Assembly: GCA_027214125.1 (NCBI GenBank)
Contig: JAPWHF010000001.1
Coordinates: 62,001-126,000, forward strand
From: Zoogloeaceae bacterium G21618-S1
GTDB lineage: Bacteria; Pseudomonadota; Gammaproteobacteria; Burkholderiales; Rhodocyclaceae
Direction of reading: 5' to 3'
Length of the DNA: 64,000 nt
The translations under genes and the position numbers were made by a program. Shown piece after piece: positions 52,501 to 64,000 of this stretch (position 1 is its first letter; every line of letters begins with the position of its first letter). The notes under the pieces were generated by a model. It ran no database searches. It was not told the DNA's origin and saw nothing but the letters and a program-made list of their open reading frames with translations.

Positions 52501-53985
52501 TCAATCGTCGAAATCGTCCAGCGGAAAGATCGGCCGGCGCGCCTTGCGATAAGGCAGCGCGCGGTAGTCCGGGGTGCACAAGGCGCCGCTGTCGCAGACG
52601 ATGATCTGGCCAGCGATTGGTTCGAAGGCCGCACGAAAATGCTGCATCGACTTGAGCGCCACGACGCGTTTCTGTGCCGGGTCAATGCCGAAGGCCTTGA
52701 ACTGTTGCAAATCGAGAATCTGCCGGGCCAGCGTTACCACCAGGATGTCGATGCCCTTGACGCGGAGCACGGCACTGCGACCAAAGCTGCCGCTCAAGCC
52801 ACCAATCATCGGTCCGTCACCGACGAACTTTCCATCCCACACCGACACCAATTCACCTTCAAGATGAAGCGGTCCGCCGCCGAAGCTCGGATTCGTCTTG
52901 CCGCCCAGGGCAAGGCTGACAGACTGTCCGACAGACGCCTTGCCGAGCTGTTTGACTGCCTCGCTATCGACCATCGGGCCGAATGCAGCATCACCCACGT
53001 CTGCCGTCAGCAGCGCCGCCAGCAAGGCCGTGGAATCGCCATAGGCGCCCGCTCCGGGGTTGTCGGCATAGTCCGCAATGACAAAGGGGCCCTTGCCGGC
53101 CGGGTGCAACCGGGCCATGTTCGCCGCGTCGGCGACACTGAAATAGGTGTTGAGTGATTCATGCCGCCTGGCCCACAGATCGTCCGCAAGGGTCTGGGCA
53201 AACGCCTTGTGCGCATCGACATCCCCCTGCCCGGTGACCAGCACGGTGGGCCCGACCTCGGCGATATCGGCACTCGCGAAACCGGCGTTGATGCTGACGG
53301 CGAATACGTCATCGCGCGTTTCGTAAGCCCGTGCGCGGTCCAGACGCGCGATCATCGGGCCAATGTCGGTGCGCCCGCCGTTGACCTCTTCAAGCATTGG
53401 CACGCTGACCATGATCGTTCGCGGCCGGATCTCGCCGGCCATCGTCCGGTGCAGGATGGTCGCCGCGTGCCGCCCGGTGTCGCGCATGTCGACATGCGGA
53501 TAGGTCTTGAAGGAAACGATGATGTCGGCGAGCGCGCACATCTGACGGGTGACATTCGCGTGAGGATCCAGCGTGATCGCCACCGGCACCGTCATGCCAA
53601 TGGCGGCGCGCAACTGGCGCAACAACTCGCCCTCACCGTCTTCGCAAAAATCGGTGACCATCGCCCCATGCAGGCACAGGATCACCCCGTCGAACGGCGC
53701 CTCGGCGGCGCGCCGCATGATTGGCGCGGCAAAACTGTCGAAGGCTGCGCGCTTCACCAAGCCGCTCGGGCCGGCGGCGACGCTCAGTACATGCCGAACC
53801 GTCCAGTCGTGCGCACGGCCAACATCAAGCACGCCGGCCAACTCGGTGTTCGCATGCGCCCGCTCGACCAGCGCAGCTTCGCCCAGCAAAAAGAAGCGAT
53901 CTCTGAAAGCATCCGCGTCGGTCTGGCGCACGCTGAAGGTGTTGGTCTCGTGTGATACTTCAGCAGTAAGAACTTTGAACGCCAT
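52501..53985 (-). CDS. M81 family metallopeptidase-like protein (MlrC-like)
   Basis: The 494-residue protein matches MlrC, the microcystin-degradation family. It opens FKVLTAEVSHETNTFSVRQTDADAF, with later motifs GVILCLHGAMVTDFCEDGEGELL, ITLDPHANVT and SFKTYPHVDMRDTGRHAA (metal-binding Asp and His residues), ending in the C-terminal domain (about 300-494, with ADYADNPGAGAYGDSTALL). MlrC proteins are zinc enzymes thought to cut short peptides or other amide-linked compounds. It lies upstream of, and on the same strand as, the DUF1611-racemase pair, separated by 366 bases. Confidence 0.92.
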   Translation of the reverse strand: MAFKVLTAEVSHETNTFSVRQTDADAFRDRFFLLGEAALVERAHANTELAGVLDVGRAHDWTVRHVLSVAAGPSGLVKRAAFDSFAAPIMRRAAEAPFDGVILCLHGAMVTDFCEDGEGELLRQLRAAIGMTVPVAITLDPHANVTRQMCALADIIVSFKTYPHVDMRDTGRHAATILHRTMAGEIRPRTIMVSVPMLEEVNGGRTDIGPMIARLDRARAYETRDDVFAVSINAGFASADIAEVGPTVLVTGQGDVDAHKAFAQTLADDLWARRHESLNTYFSVADAANMARLHPAGKGPFVIADYADNPGAGAYGDSTALLAALLTADVGDAAFGPMVDSEAVKQLGKASVGQSVSLALGGKTNPSFGGGPLHLEGELVSVWDGKFVGDGPMIGGLSGSFGRSAVLRVKGIDILVVTLARQILDLQQFKAFGIDPAQKRVVALKSMQHFRAAFEPIAGQIIVCDSGALCTPDYRALPYRKARRPIFPLDDFDD

Positions 53986-54048
53986 CGGACCACTATGCCA
54001 CTGTGACGGCGAGCCTGCCCGCCAGTTCGCCCGGCCTTCGCGTCAAGT

Positions 54049-54960
54049 TCAGCGCCTCAACTCCATATACAAGCCCCGGATCATCCGCTCCGCCTGCCCG
54101 AGATAGCCCCGGCCAAACAGGTTGAGATGGTTGAGCACGTGGTACAGGTTGTAGAGCGTCTTGCGTTGCTCGTAGCCGTCGACGGGTGGCCAGGCACGGC
54201 GGTAGGCGACGTAGAAGCTGTGCGGGAAGCCACCGAAGAGTTCGCTCATGGCCAGGTCGGCGTCGCGGTCGCCACGGTAAACAGCGGGGTCGAAAATGGC
54301 GGGTCGGCCGGTGTCGTCCATCGCGGCGTTGCCGTTCCACAGGTCACCGTGCAGCAGGCTGGGCTGGGGGCGATAGTCGACAAACAGGCCGGGTACGCGT
54401 TCGAGCAAGGCGTCGGCATCGCGGCCGAGGGCGCCAGCGTAGCCCTTGGCGCGGGCCAGTTCGAGCTGCGGGATGAGCCGGTGCTTGATGAAGAACTGCG
54501 CCCAGCCATCGCCTTGCGGATTGGCTTGCGGCGTGGCGCCGATGAAATTGTCGCGCGGCCAGCCGTAGTGCACGCCGGTATCACGGTGCAGTTGCACCAG
54601 CGCCTCGGCAAATCGTTGGCCATCGTCGTCGCTCGCCAGCGGACGGAGTGAGAGGTGTTCGAGCAGCAAAAAGGCCTCGTCGCCCGTCGCACCACTGCCA
54701 AGCACGTGCGGGACACGAAAGGCATCGCTCGCCGCCAATGCAACGAGGCCATCGGCTTCGGCTTCGAACAGCGGCTGCGTATCGGCGCCGTTGCATTTGA
54801 GGAAGTAGGACTGCTCACCGAGATGGACGTGATACGCGCGATTGATGCTGCCGCCGCTCACGCGCTGCAGCAAGGCACGGGTCACGTCGATACCGCTGAC
54901 GTGCGCGATGGCCTGTGCAAGCGCGGCGCTCGGCTGGCTCGGGTGATTGACGTGCGCCAC
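54049..54960 (-). CDS. Fructosamine kinase family protein
   Basis: The 303-residue protein has a protein-kinase-like phosphotransferase fold. Features are GGSINRAYHVHLGEQSYFLKCN (ATP-contact Lys), LLLEHLSL, the catalytic LLHGDLWNGNAAMDDTGRPAIFDPAVYRGDRDADLAM given in part (HGDLWNGN and DPAVYRGDRD), and a C-terminal helix pair (NLYHVLNHLNLFGRGYLGQAERMI). Homologues phosphorylate ribulosamines or fructosamines on glycated proteins, reversing early glycation. It is monocistronic, 188 bases downstream of the diguanylate cyclase gene. A short fragment like its 3' end lies at 30889-30942. Confidence 0.93.
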   Translation of the reverse strand: MAHVNHPSQPSAALAQAIAHVSGIDVTRALLQRVSGGSINRAYHVHLGEQSYFLKCNGADTQPLFEAEADGLVALAASDAFRVPHVLGSGATGDEAFLLLEHLSLRPLASDDDGQRFAEALVQLHRDTGVHYGWPRDNFIGATPQANPQGDGWAQFFIKHRLIPQLELARAKGYAGALGRDADALLERVPGLFVDYRPQPSLLHGDLWNGNAAMDDTGRPAIFDPAVYRGDRDADLAMSELFGGFPHSFYVAYRRAWPPVDGYEQRKTLYNLYHVLNHLNLFGRGYLGQAERMIRGLYMELRR

Positions 54961-55148
54961 CGCTGGACTCCCTGTGTATTGGACTGCGCCGGCACAACAA
55001 ATCGGAACGCCGACAAAAAATGATTACCGGGATCGCACGCGAGTTCAAGCGGTGCGGGTGCGCGAGAGCATCAATATCCTGCTTGACCATGTGCGCGTCG
55101 ATCCGCGCCTGAACATCGGCCGTGACGACCGTCAGCCCTGTGTCTCGA

Positions 55149-56067
55149 TCAGGGATCCAGTGTGTTGTCCACCCCGGCACATAGCCGGTTGCGGCCGCCG
55201 CGCTTGGCGTCGTAGAGGCGCCGGTCGGCCTCGACGACCAGGTCGTTCGGGCTCTGCGAACCGTTCGGATGCAACACCGCCAGCCCCACGCTGATACTGA
55301 CCGCAGCCCGCACGGACGGATGCTCGTGCGGCAGCGACATCTCCGACACCGCGGAACACATGCGCCGACCGACGGTCTCCGCGCCATGGAGGTCCACATC
55401 CGGCATCAAACAGACAAATTCCTCACCGCCGAACCGCGCGAGCAAATCGCCAGCGCGCTTGACCTCCTGGCTCAGCGCCTGCGCCACACGCTTGAGGCAG
55501 TCGTCGCCGGCAGAATGACCGTGGTGGTCGTTGTAGGCCTTGAAGTGATCGACATCGACCATGATCAGCGCCAGCGGTTGTTTCTGGCGCATCGCGGTGC
55601 GCCAGGCGGTCTCCAGCGCCTCGTCGAAGCAGCGCCGGTTGGCGACCTGGGTCAGCGCGTCGACTGTCGACAAGCGCTGCCAGTGATCGCGCAGGCGTTT
55701 GAGTTCAACATGCGTGCGCAAGCGCATTTTGAGAATCGCCGGCGAAAAGGGCTTGGTGACGTAGTCGACAGCGCCGATGCGCAGGCCCAGCGCCTCGTCA
55801 TCCTCCTCGCCCATGGCGGTGATAAAAATCACCGGAATGTCTCGGGTGGCGTCGTTTTCCTTAAGCTGCTTGCAGACCTGATAGCCGTCCATGCCGGGCA
55901 TCATGACGTCGAGCAGGATGATGTCGGGTTTCACCTCGGCGGCAGCACGACGCAGAGCCGATGCACCGTCGGTGGCAACGAGCACTTCATAGGCGGGCTG
56001 GAGCAGGTTGCCGAGCAGGCTGATATTGGAGCGCTCGTCATCGACGACCAGGACTCTGGGTTTCTCG

Positions 56068-56075
<8 letters not shown>
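55149..56075 (-). CDS. Response regulator with GGDEF (diguanylate cyclase) output
   Basis: The 308-residue protein has a receiver domain (residues 5-125; phosphoacceptor Asp56 in LLDVMMPG, Lys in YVTKPF) and a GGDEF domain (about 140-300). The active-site motif is GGEEF at 216-220 and the inhibitory I-site RxxD (RAGD) at 207-210, so it should make cyclic di-GMP with product feedback. It is expected to receive phosphate from the adjacent hybrid kinase. Its ATG overlaps the kinase stop by eight bases. It is the last gene of the receptor-YfiR-kinase cluster. Confidence 0.95.
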
Positions 56076-58828
<2,753 letters not shown>

Positions 58829-58842
<14 letters not shown>

Positions 58843-59401
58843 AACGCTCCGCAATTCTCAGAAAAAAAGGCTTGATGCGAACGCCGGCAGCATCGACCGC
58901 GTCAATATTGACGTAAGGCAGTACGCGGTCGCTGACCGAGATGCCGGCGGCAACGCCGCGCTCCACGTCACCCGGAAACGGCGAGAAGCTGAGCGACTGG
59001 TGACGGCGGCTGAACGCCAGCACGGCATCGATGTCGTCACCCAAGCGCTGCGCGACGAAGATACCGGCCACTTTCGCGTTGGCGTAGCTGGCGAGCTGGT
59101 CGACCCGGACCGATTTGACCTGCAGCGCAATGCCGCGGATCGCGCCCTTGTCGCGCAATGCCACCGCGAGTTGCTCAACCAGCTCCACTTCGTCGCGGTG
59201 GACCAGCAACAACAACAAGCGCCCATTGCCGTCACCTTTGTCAGCGATGTTCTGGTCAGCGGCCAGCAGGGCGGGAAACAGGTTGAGGCCGACCGTCACA
59301 CGTCGGGCATCTTGCTCGTCGGCCGCGATCGCGCCCAGCCAGGGCGAACCGGCAATCAGCAAGGTCGCCAGCACCGAGCAGAGAATGCGACGGATACGCA
59401 C
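58829..59401 (-). CDS. YfiR/DUF4154-like periplasmic protein
   Basis: The 190-residue precursor has a signal peptide (ILCSVLATLLIAGSPWLGAIA-ADE). The body shows the pattern of YfiR/DUF4154 proteins: NLFPALLAADQNI, LLLLLVHRDEVELVEQL, AGIFVAQRLGDDIDAVLAF, FSPFPGDVERGVAAGISVSDRVLPYVN, ending RIKPFFLRIAERYD. In the Pseudomonas YfiBNR system, YfiR represses a diguanylate cyclase from the periplasm. Here it probably modulates the periplasmic part of the hybrid kinase. I start at GTG 59401 because GAGG lies six bases upstream and it gives a proper signal peptide. Confidence 0.8.
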
Positions 59402-59548
59402 CGCGCACCTCACCGCCGCCACCGGGTCACCCCGATGGCACAGCAGTGAGAGAATTCCCGGCGTCCCCGAGGCTGGGCCAAGCATGTCAACCGTGTGCTC
59501 CGCCGATGGTCTGCAGCATGTCCTCGTTTTCCTTCACCCCCGGACGGC

Positions 59549-59595
59549 GCCCTGCCCGTCGCCGATCGGCGGTCCGGGCGGCACAGCCGCAGGGC
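59549..59595. repeat. Inverted repeat between the fusion-protein and YfiR-like genes
   Basis: GCCCTGC and GCAGGGC arms enclose an inner GC-rich palindrome (around CCGATCGG) in the 196-base gap. There is no T tract, so it may be a partial terminator that lowers signalling-gene expression. The rest of the gap shows nothing I can name. Confidence 0.45.
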
Positions 59596-59597
59596 AT

Positions 59598-61538
59598 CTA
59601 AAACGCCAGGGTTCCTTCAACACCCCGGCAGAAGCCATTGAGCTCGACATAGGCCTTGCCGGGGCTGGCACCGCCGACACTGGCCGCGCCCTCCCAATAT
59701 TCCGGCCCCGGCCACAAGCCGTGCTTGGCGTGCAGTTCCTGGTCGCGCACCATGGGTTGAACCTCGAAGGTTTCGCCCTCGACGATAACACGCCAGCCCG
59801 ACGGATAGATGCATCCGGTATGCGGGCTCTTCCACTGACCGAGCACCTCGACCTGGAACTGATGCCCGGCCAGCGCACGGGTGTTGCCGTCGGCATCGGT
59901 GATCGACCCGGCGCGTTCGACCTGGTTGGACTTGCCGAGGATGTCGTACAGCATGATCTGGCGGTTGTCGGCCAGTTCGATGGCAAACCACTGCCAGCCC
60001 TTGACGATGGCCTGGTAGAGCTCGCCGTATTGGCGGTCGTACCAGCTGGTGCCCTTGACGTGATAGGTCTTGCCATCGACGGTGATGGTGCCGCGGGTCT
60101 TCATCTGCACCCGCGAGTAGTAATAGGTGTAGCCGCCGAAGCGATAGGGGTGGGCATCGCCGCCATAGTGCAGTACCGGCGCCTTGCTGGCTTCGAGCTC
60201 CAGATCGAGCACATAGCCGCCGACCTCACTGTGGAGCCGATCGACCTGGCTGTCGCCCACCGCCCGGATGATGTCGCCCGGCCCGGCTTTCAGGTCGAAG
60301 CGCTTGCTCGTGCGTTGCGGCAGGTGAAAGGCCAGATGCTCGTCGAACTTGAAGGTGTCGGCCTCCACATCGGTGATCGCCACCTGGGTGAGCTGGTCGC
60401 GCATCACCAGAAAGCTGTCGAAGCTGAAGAACACCACTTCGAAGCCGAACTTCCGCCCCTCCTCCGTTTCCAGATGGCCGGTCCAGTACCACCACTGCAC
60501 ATCCTGGCTGGGCAGGAAGGCATCGTCGCCGGGCAGATTGACCGGCCCGATCAGCCCCTTGTCGAGCGTGGCCGCAGTGAGGCCGACGCCGGCCACCGCA
60601 CCGACGAACAACATCGCCAGCATGCGCTTGCGCGACACCGACGCGGCGGCCGGATGCGCCGCCCGCGATGCGACGCCCAGCGCGTAGCGATACGGCCACA
60701 GGAAACCGGCCATGCCGAGCAGCGTGAATGCCGGCAGCACCAGCACCAGCTCCGGCTCATGCCGATGCAGGGGTGTGCCGAAAAGGATCGCCAGCGAGGC
60801 GCTGAAGAGGAACAGCGGCGCCGCCAGCGTCCACCCGCTGAGCGTGTTGTCGCCGCGCAGACGGGGCAGCTGCGGCAGGACGATGAGCAGCCACAGGCCG
60901 AAGAACATCGCCACCAGCGTCTCCGAATCGACGACGGCACGGCCTTCCAGCCACAGGTAGCCGAGCATCACGCCAACGAAGGCGCCGAAGGCCGGCGCGA
61001 TCGCCAGCCACGGCGCGAGCATCTGGAACACGCTGCGCTTCGGGCCGAAACGCGTGACCAGCTCGAAGCACGCCGTGTAGGACGCCACGATGACGAACCA
61101 GCCCACGTAGTTGGTCCACGGAATGCCGAACCACGCGCCGGGCTCGGCCCATACCCAGAAGCCCAGCGAGACGAAGGCCGGGTCCGAGACGAAATCGATC
61201 GACGTGGCCAGCAAGCCCGCCACCACCGGCGCCCAGCGCGCCGGCACGGCCAGCGAGCGGACCGTGGCCAGCACCGCGTAGATGATCGTCCCCCAGCTGA
61301 GCACCACCCCCAGCGGCACCGGCCCAGGCAGGGCAAGCAACGCTTCGGTGTAGTAATACGGCGGCACCGCTTTCGAGACCTGCGAATACTCGATCACGAA
61401 ACCGAAAACGATGGCCGCGGGGATGACCCAGAACAGCTCACGGTGCTTGCGCCAGGCATGAACCAGCAGCGCCGCAGTCAGCAGATAGTTGAGGGTCTGC
61501 AGCACGACAAAGCCGGCCGATGGATTCAAGGAGTGCAT
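59598..61538 (-). CDS. CruF-like membrane domain fused to CrtC/AttH-like lipocalin domain
   Basis: The 646-residue protein combines two parts. Residues 1 to about 320 form nine or ten membrane helices with the CruF-type motif SIDFVSDPAFVSLGFWVWAEPGAWFGIPWTNYVGWFVI in part, as in carotenoid (bisanhydrobacterioruberin-type) hydratases. Residues about 340-646 match the CrtC/AttH lipocalin-like family (VQWWYWTGHLETEEGRKFGFE, HYGGDAHPYRFGGYTYYYSRVQ, GTSWYDRQYGELYQ), which includes hydroxyneurosporene synthase. No phytoene synthase or desaturase is present, so the substrate may be another lipid. It follows the TonB-dependent receptor gene after 50 bases and is probably co-transcribed with it. Confidence 0.8.
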   Translation of the reverse strand: MHSLNPSAGFVVLQTLNYLLTAALLVHAWRKHRELFWVIPAAIVFGFVIEYSQVSKAVPPYYYTEALLALPGPVPLGVVLSWGTIIYAVLATVRSLAVPARWAPVVAGLLATSIDFVSDPAFVSLGFWVWAEPGAWFGIPWTNYVGWFVIVASYTACFELVTRFGPKRSVFQMLAPWLAIAPAFGAFVGVMLGYLWLEGRAVVDSETLVAMFFGLWLLIVLPQLPRLRGDNTLSGWTLAAPLFLFSASLAILFGTPLHRHEPELVLVLPAFTLLGMAGFLWPYRYALGVASRAAHPAAASVSRKRMLAMLFVGAVAGVGLTAATLDKGLIGPVNLPGDDAFLPSQDVQWWYWTGHLETEEGRKFGFEVVFFSFDSFLVMRDQLTQVAITDVEADTFKFDEHLAFHLPQRTSKRFDLKAGPGDIIRAVGDSQVDRLHSEVGGYVLDLELEASKAPVLHYGGDAHPYRFGGYTYYYSRVQMKTRGTITVDGKTYHVKGTSWYDRQYGELYQAIVKGWQWFAIELADNRQIMLYDILGKSNQVERAGSITDADGNTRALAGHQFQVEVLGQWKSPHTGCIYPSGWRVIVEGETFEVQPMVRDQELHAKHGLWPGPEYWEGAASVGGASPGKAYVELNGFCRGVEGTLAF

Positions 61539-61588
61539 GTCGGACTTCCGGTGATCGGCTGACGCCGGGAGTGGAAAGGAACGCGAAC

Positions 61589-63682
61589 TTACATGGCGTA
61601 GGACAGCTGCAGCCAGCCGGCGCGGCCGGGCTGCGGATAGTCGTTGGTGTAAGAGCGGATCGTCTGCCCCGCCAGGTCGAGCGTGTTGAAGGCCGGATAG
61701 CGCACGTCGCGATCGAACAGGTTGCTCACACCAATGCGCAGGGTCAGCCCCTTGACGCCCAGGCTGCCGAAGCTGGCGGCCAGATCGACGGTCTCGTAGC
61801 CCGACAGTTGCTCACGCGAGTCGCTCGCTTCCCGACCCCGCTCGCCCACATGGCGCAGCCACATCGCATAGGTGTGGGTGGAGCGCGGCTCGTAGCGCAG
61901 CACCAGATTGGCCAGCCGGTTAGCCGCCCCGGCCACCGATCCGCCGCCGGCCTGTTCGGTATCGACCACCGTCAGGTTGGCTTCGATGCGGAAGTGCGGG
62001 CCGAAGCGCTGCTGGATCTCGCCCTCGGCACCATGGGTGCGCACCGCATTGGCGTTGATGTAACCCAGAATGCCGCTATTGACGATCAAGTTGCTCAGGC
62101 GCGAGCGGAAGGCGGTCAGGCGCGCCTCGGTCTCGGCGGACTTGAACACGTAGCCCAGTTCGGCGGTGCGGATCGTCTCGGGCTTCAGGTCGGGGGCAAA
62201 GCCGGTCTCATAGAAAGTGGGCGGGCGAAAGGCCTCGGCATACTGCGCCTTGAGGATGTGGTGCCGGTCGAGCCGCCACACCGCAGCCAGGCGCGGCGAA
62301 GTGTTGCTGCCGAAGTCGTCATAGTCGTCGTAACGTGCCCCAGCGGTCAGGGTCACATTGTCGGCGAGGCGGTATTCATCCTGCACGGTGAAACTGGCGA
62401 TGCGTCGCGAGCGATGCTCCGAGGGCCAGGGAACACCATCTTCCTTGAAAAAACGCTGCGTCGTCGTCGGATTGTTGGTCGCCGGATTCACGTTGTTCTC
62501 CTGCCACGAATCGCCGACCGAAATACGTGCCAGGCCCAGACTCGCCAGCCAACGATGCCCTTCCCAGCCATCCCAGTGCACATCCAGGTCGGCCGACAGG
62601 CGCTGCTCTTCGTAGTAGCCCTTGGTGACGTAGCCGCCTGGCAGCACGGTCAGTGCCGGCGTCTTGTTGAACCAGGTGAAGCCATTCGGCAGCAGGCGCG
62701 TGTTGAAGCGGTTTTCGTAGTACTGCCAGCCCAGTGCCAGTTCAGCGCTCAGGTGCTCCGTCAATGCCCAGCTCCCCTTGCCACTGGCCATCAGGTAGCG
62801 GTTGCGGTAATCGACACCTTGGTCAGTATCGAGCACGTTGATGGTTCCAAAATGATCGCCATGGCCATCCTCCACATACACCAGCGACAACGACAGCGCA
62901 TCGCGATACAGGTCCAGCAGGACCGAGCGCTGCTCGACTTCGTCATCCACCGCACCAGGGGCGTTCGACAGGGAAGACTGGGAAGCGTTGAAGCCGTTGT
63001 ATAGCGCATCGCGACCGGCTTTGGTCCCAGCCCCGGCGCTATGCCAACCGCCCACGTTGAGGCTGCCGCCGCCGCGACCGTCCTCGCTGCGCCAGTGGGC
63101 AAACCCGCCGGCCGCATACACATCGGACTCGCCGGCGCGCAGGAACACTTCGCGCCCCTGCTTGCGGGTGATCACGTTGAGCACACCGGCGTAGGCAAAC
63201 TCGCCATGCACCGCCGAACCCGGGCCGCGCACCACCTCGATGTGGTCCACCTGCGCGATCGACAGATTCAGCACCGGGTTGGCCGACGCCGACAAGGCCG
63301 AGTTCATCGCCCGGCCGTTGAGCAGGATCTTCATGTTGCCCGAGGCAAAGCTGCCACCGATGCCGCGCACCAGGATCTGACGCGCGCCGATACTGTCGGT
63401 CGATGGCTCGATACCGGGCACCAGACGCAGGGCATCCCACACCGTGCGCGCGCCCAACGCGAGCATTTCCTCGCCATGCAGCACCGTCACCATGCCCGGT
63501 ACATAGTCCGCGTTGAGCTTGGTCTTGGTGGCAATTTCGGTCTGCTGCTCGAGCACTTCGAGCAAGCCCTGGAGCTCGGCGGCGTCATCGCCTTCTGCCG
63601 CGCCGCCCGCAAATGCCGGCGCCCCCATGAAACCGCTCAGCACCATCCCAGCCGCCCACACGCGGCGTCCGATTTTTCTCAT
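61589..63682 (-). CDS. TonB-dependent outer-membrane receptor
   Basis: The 697-residue precursor has a signal peptide (MVLSGFMGAPAFA-GGA) and a plug domain (about 45-160: PGMVTVLHGEEMLALGARTVWDALRLVPGI, ILVRGIGGSFASGNMKILLNG, VDHIEVVRGPGSAVHGEFAYAGVLNVIT, in parts). A 22-strand beta-barrel follows, ending RAGWLQLSYAM. Such receptors import siderophores, cobalamin or other scarce ligands with TonB energy. Its ligand is not evident, and no cobalamin riboswitch or Fur box is visible upstream. ATG 63682 is supported by GGGAGAAAAG. It heads the minus-strand signalling cluster. Confidence 0.94.
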   Translation of the reverse strand: MRKIGRRVWAAGMVLSGFMGAPAFAGGAAEGDDAAELQGLLEVLEQQTEIATKTKLNADYVPGMVTVLHGEEMLALGARTVWDALRLVPGIEPSTDSIGARQILVRGIGGSFASGNMKILLNGRAMNSALSASANPVLNLSIAQVDHIEVVRGPGSAVHGEFAYAGVLNVITRKQGREVFLRAGESDVYAAGGFAHWRSEDGRGGGSLNVGGWHSAGAGTKAGRDALYNGFNASQSSLSNAPGAVDDEVEQRSVLLDLYRDALSLSLVYVEDGHGDHFGTINVLDTDQGVDYRNRYLMASGKGSWALTEHLSAELALGWQYYENRFNTRLLPNGFTWFNKTPALTVLPGGYVTKGYYEEQRLSADLDVHWDGWEGHRWLASLGLARISVGDSWQENNVNPATNNPTTTQRFFKEDGVPWPSEHRSRRIASFTVQDEYRLADNVTLTAGARYDDYDDFGSNTSPRLAAVWRLDRHHILKAQYAEAFRPPTFYETGFAPDLKPETIRTAELGYVFKSAETEARLTAFRSRLSNLIVNSGILGYINANAVRTHGAEGEIQQRFGPHFRIEANLTVVDTEQAGGGSVAGAANRLANLVLRYEPRSTHTYAMWLRHVGERGREASDSREQLSGYETVDLAASFGSLGVKGLTLRIGVSNLFDRDVRYPAFNTLDLAGQTIRSYTNDYPQPGRAGWLQLSYAM

Positions 63683-64000
63683 TCTTTTCTCCCTGCGGCG
63701 CCCGACCCCTGGGGCCGCCAACGTTGATCGGCGTCTCAGATCATATCGACGGAAATTGCGACACCTTTACGCCTTGTGGCCCACGAACAGGCCTCCGCCT
63801 TGCTCACCGCTCGCTTGCCCGCCACTATGACTTACGGCAACACCACCACCGACGAGCCCGCAGCCTCAGCCTTTAGGCCCCATCCGCAGAATCTTTCCAA
63901 CCTTCGGGCTACCGGCATCGGCCCCAGGTGCATACGTCAAATGGATGAATTCGGGATCACTGTCATCTCGCGATGGAGCGTGACCCTAGAGGCAAAACAC
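63683..64000. other. Upstream region of the TonB-dependent receptor gene, no gene seen
   Basis: This stretch should hold the promoter of the receptor operon. No frame of convincing length, no riboswitch core and no repeat was found. A 39-codon minus-strand frame (63866-63985) with protein-like composition (LTYAPGADAGSPKVGKILRM) is bounded by stops and lacks a start. Confidence 0.4.

Noticed and set aside
52295-52579. 94-codon minus-strand frame spanning the DUF1611-M81 gap
   Set aside because: It overlaps the end of the M81 gene in another frame, starts inside it, and has a composition typical of shadow frames in GC-rich DNA.
54947-55148. Open minus-strand stretch downstream of the diguanylate cyclase
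   Set aside because: It is a continuation in a different frame from the antisense of the GGDEF gene, with no start and no ribosome site. The region is probably only the 3' untranslated part and the promoter of the fructosamine kinase gene.
63866-63985. Protein-like 39-codon minus-strand frame (LTYAPGADAGSPKVGKILRMGPKG before the stop)
   Set aside because: It is closed by an in-frame TAG at 63986-63988, has no start codon of use and no ribosome site, and matches no family I know. It could be a decayed gene end, but the evidence is too thin.
63683-64000. Cobalamin riboswitch upstream of the TonB-dependent receptor
   Set aside because: The conserved core boxes are absent on the minus strand of this stretch.

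Overview
The window reads as chromosomal DNA of a GC-rich betaproteobacterium. The lptG-lptF / pepA-holC-valS arrangement and the overall gene content suggest a Rhodocyclales-type organism (Azoarcus/Thauera/Denitromonas relatives). That placement is inferred from gene order and composition, not from a marker gene. Almost all of the sequence is coding. I saw no rRNA, tRNA, CRISPR array, insertion sequence or phage genes.

Layout. 1-7.8 kb holds housekeeping genes: lptG (cut by the window edge) and lptF on the minus strand, then pepA, holC, a small unknown gene and valS on the plus strand. 7.8-13.7 kb is a mixed region with a MaoC hydratase, a DehI-type haloacid dehalogenase, MarC, an unknown membrane protein, a four-EF-hand periplasmic protein, a ferredoxin-like/double-CDGSH protein and a TSUP exporter. 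13.8-20.7 kb is a tightly overlapping minus-strand operon joining a PepSY-flavodoxin-FNR reductase to a complete MacAB/TolC-like efflux pump. 20.9-31 kb carries an AGCS symporter, an orphan double-domain SagB-type oxidoreductase, two related repeat or glycine-zipper envelope proteins, a hypoxanthine-DNA glycosylase, a divergent DMT/MarR pair with visible operators, a low-GC orphan gene, and an ABC-2 exporter with a GST.

31-49.7 kb is the most interesting part. It contains two LysR regulators, two PrpF-type isomerases, a Tat-dependent TctC binding protein, a TctA-TctB fusion permease, a MaoC-type hydratase, a family III CoA-transferase, a CitE-type lyase, an aspartase/fumarase-superfamily lyase, tricarballylate dehydrogenase TcuA with its partner TcuB, an MFS transporter, a 2-hydroxyacid dehydrogenase and an OprD-type porin. 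Read together, they make a plausible complete catabolic route: tricarballylate -> cis-aconitate (TcuAB) -> trans-aconitate (PrpF/Adi1-like) -> itaconate (a Tad1-like lyase) -> itaconyl-CoA -> citramalyl-CoA -> pyruvate + acetyl-CoA. Porin and TTT-type uptake are encoded in the same block. The middle step would be a bacterial counterpart of a decarboxylation known from the fungus Ustilago maydis. This assignment is inference.

49.8-54 kb has a translationally coupled DUF1611 protein and PLP fold-III amino-acid racemase, and an MlrC-like M81 metalloprotein, which suggests D-amino-acid or peptide metabolism. A fructosamine-kinase family gene follows. 55.1-63.7 kb is a minus-strand signalling and envelope cluster: a TonB-dependent receptor, a CruF-CrtC-like fusion protein, a YfiR/DUF4154-like periplasmic protein, a hybrid histidine kinase and a response regulator-diguanylate cyclase. 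The last three overlap. The final 318 bases hold no gene that I can support.
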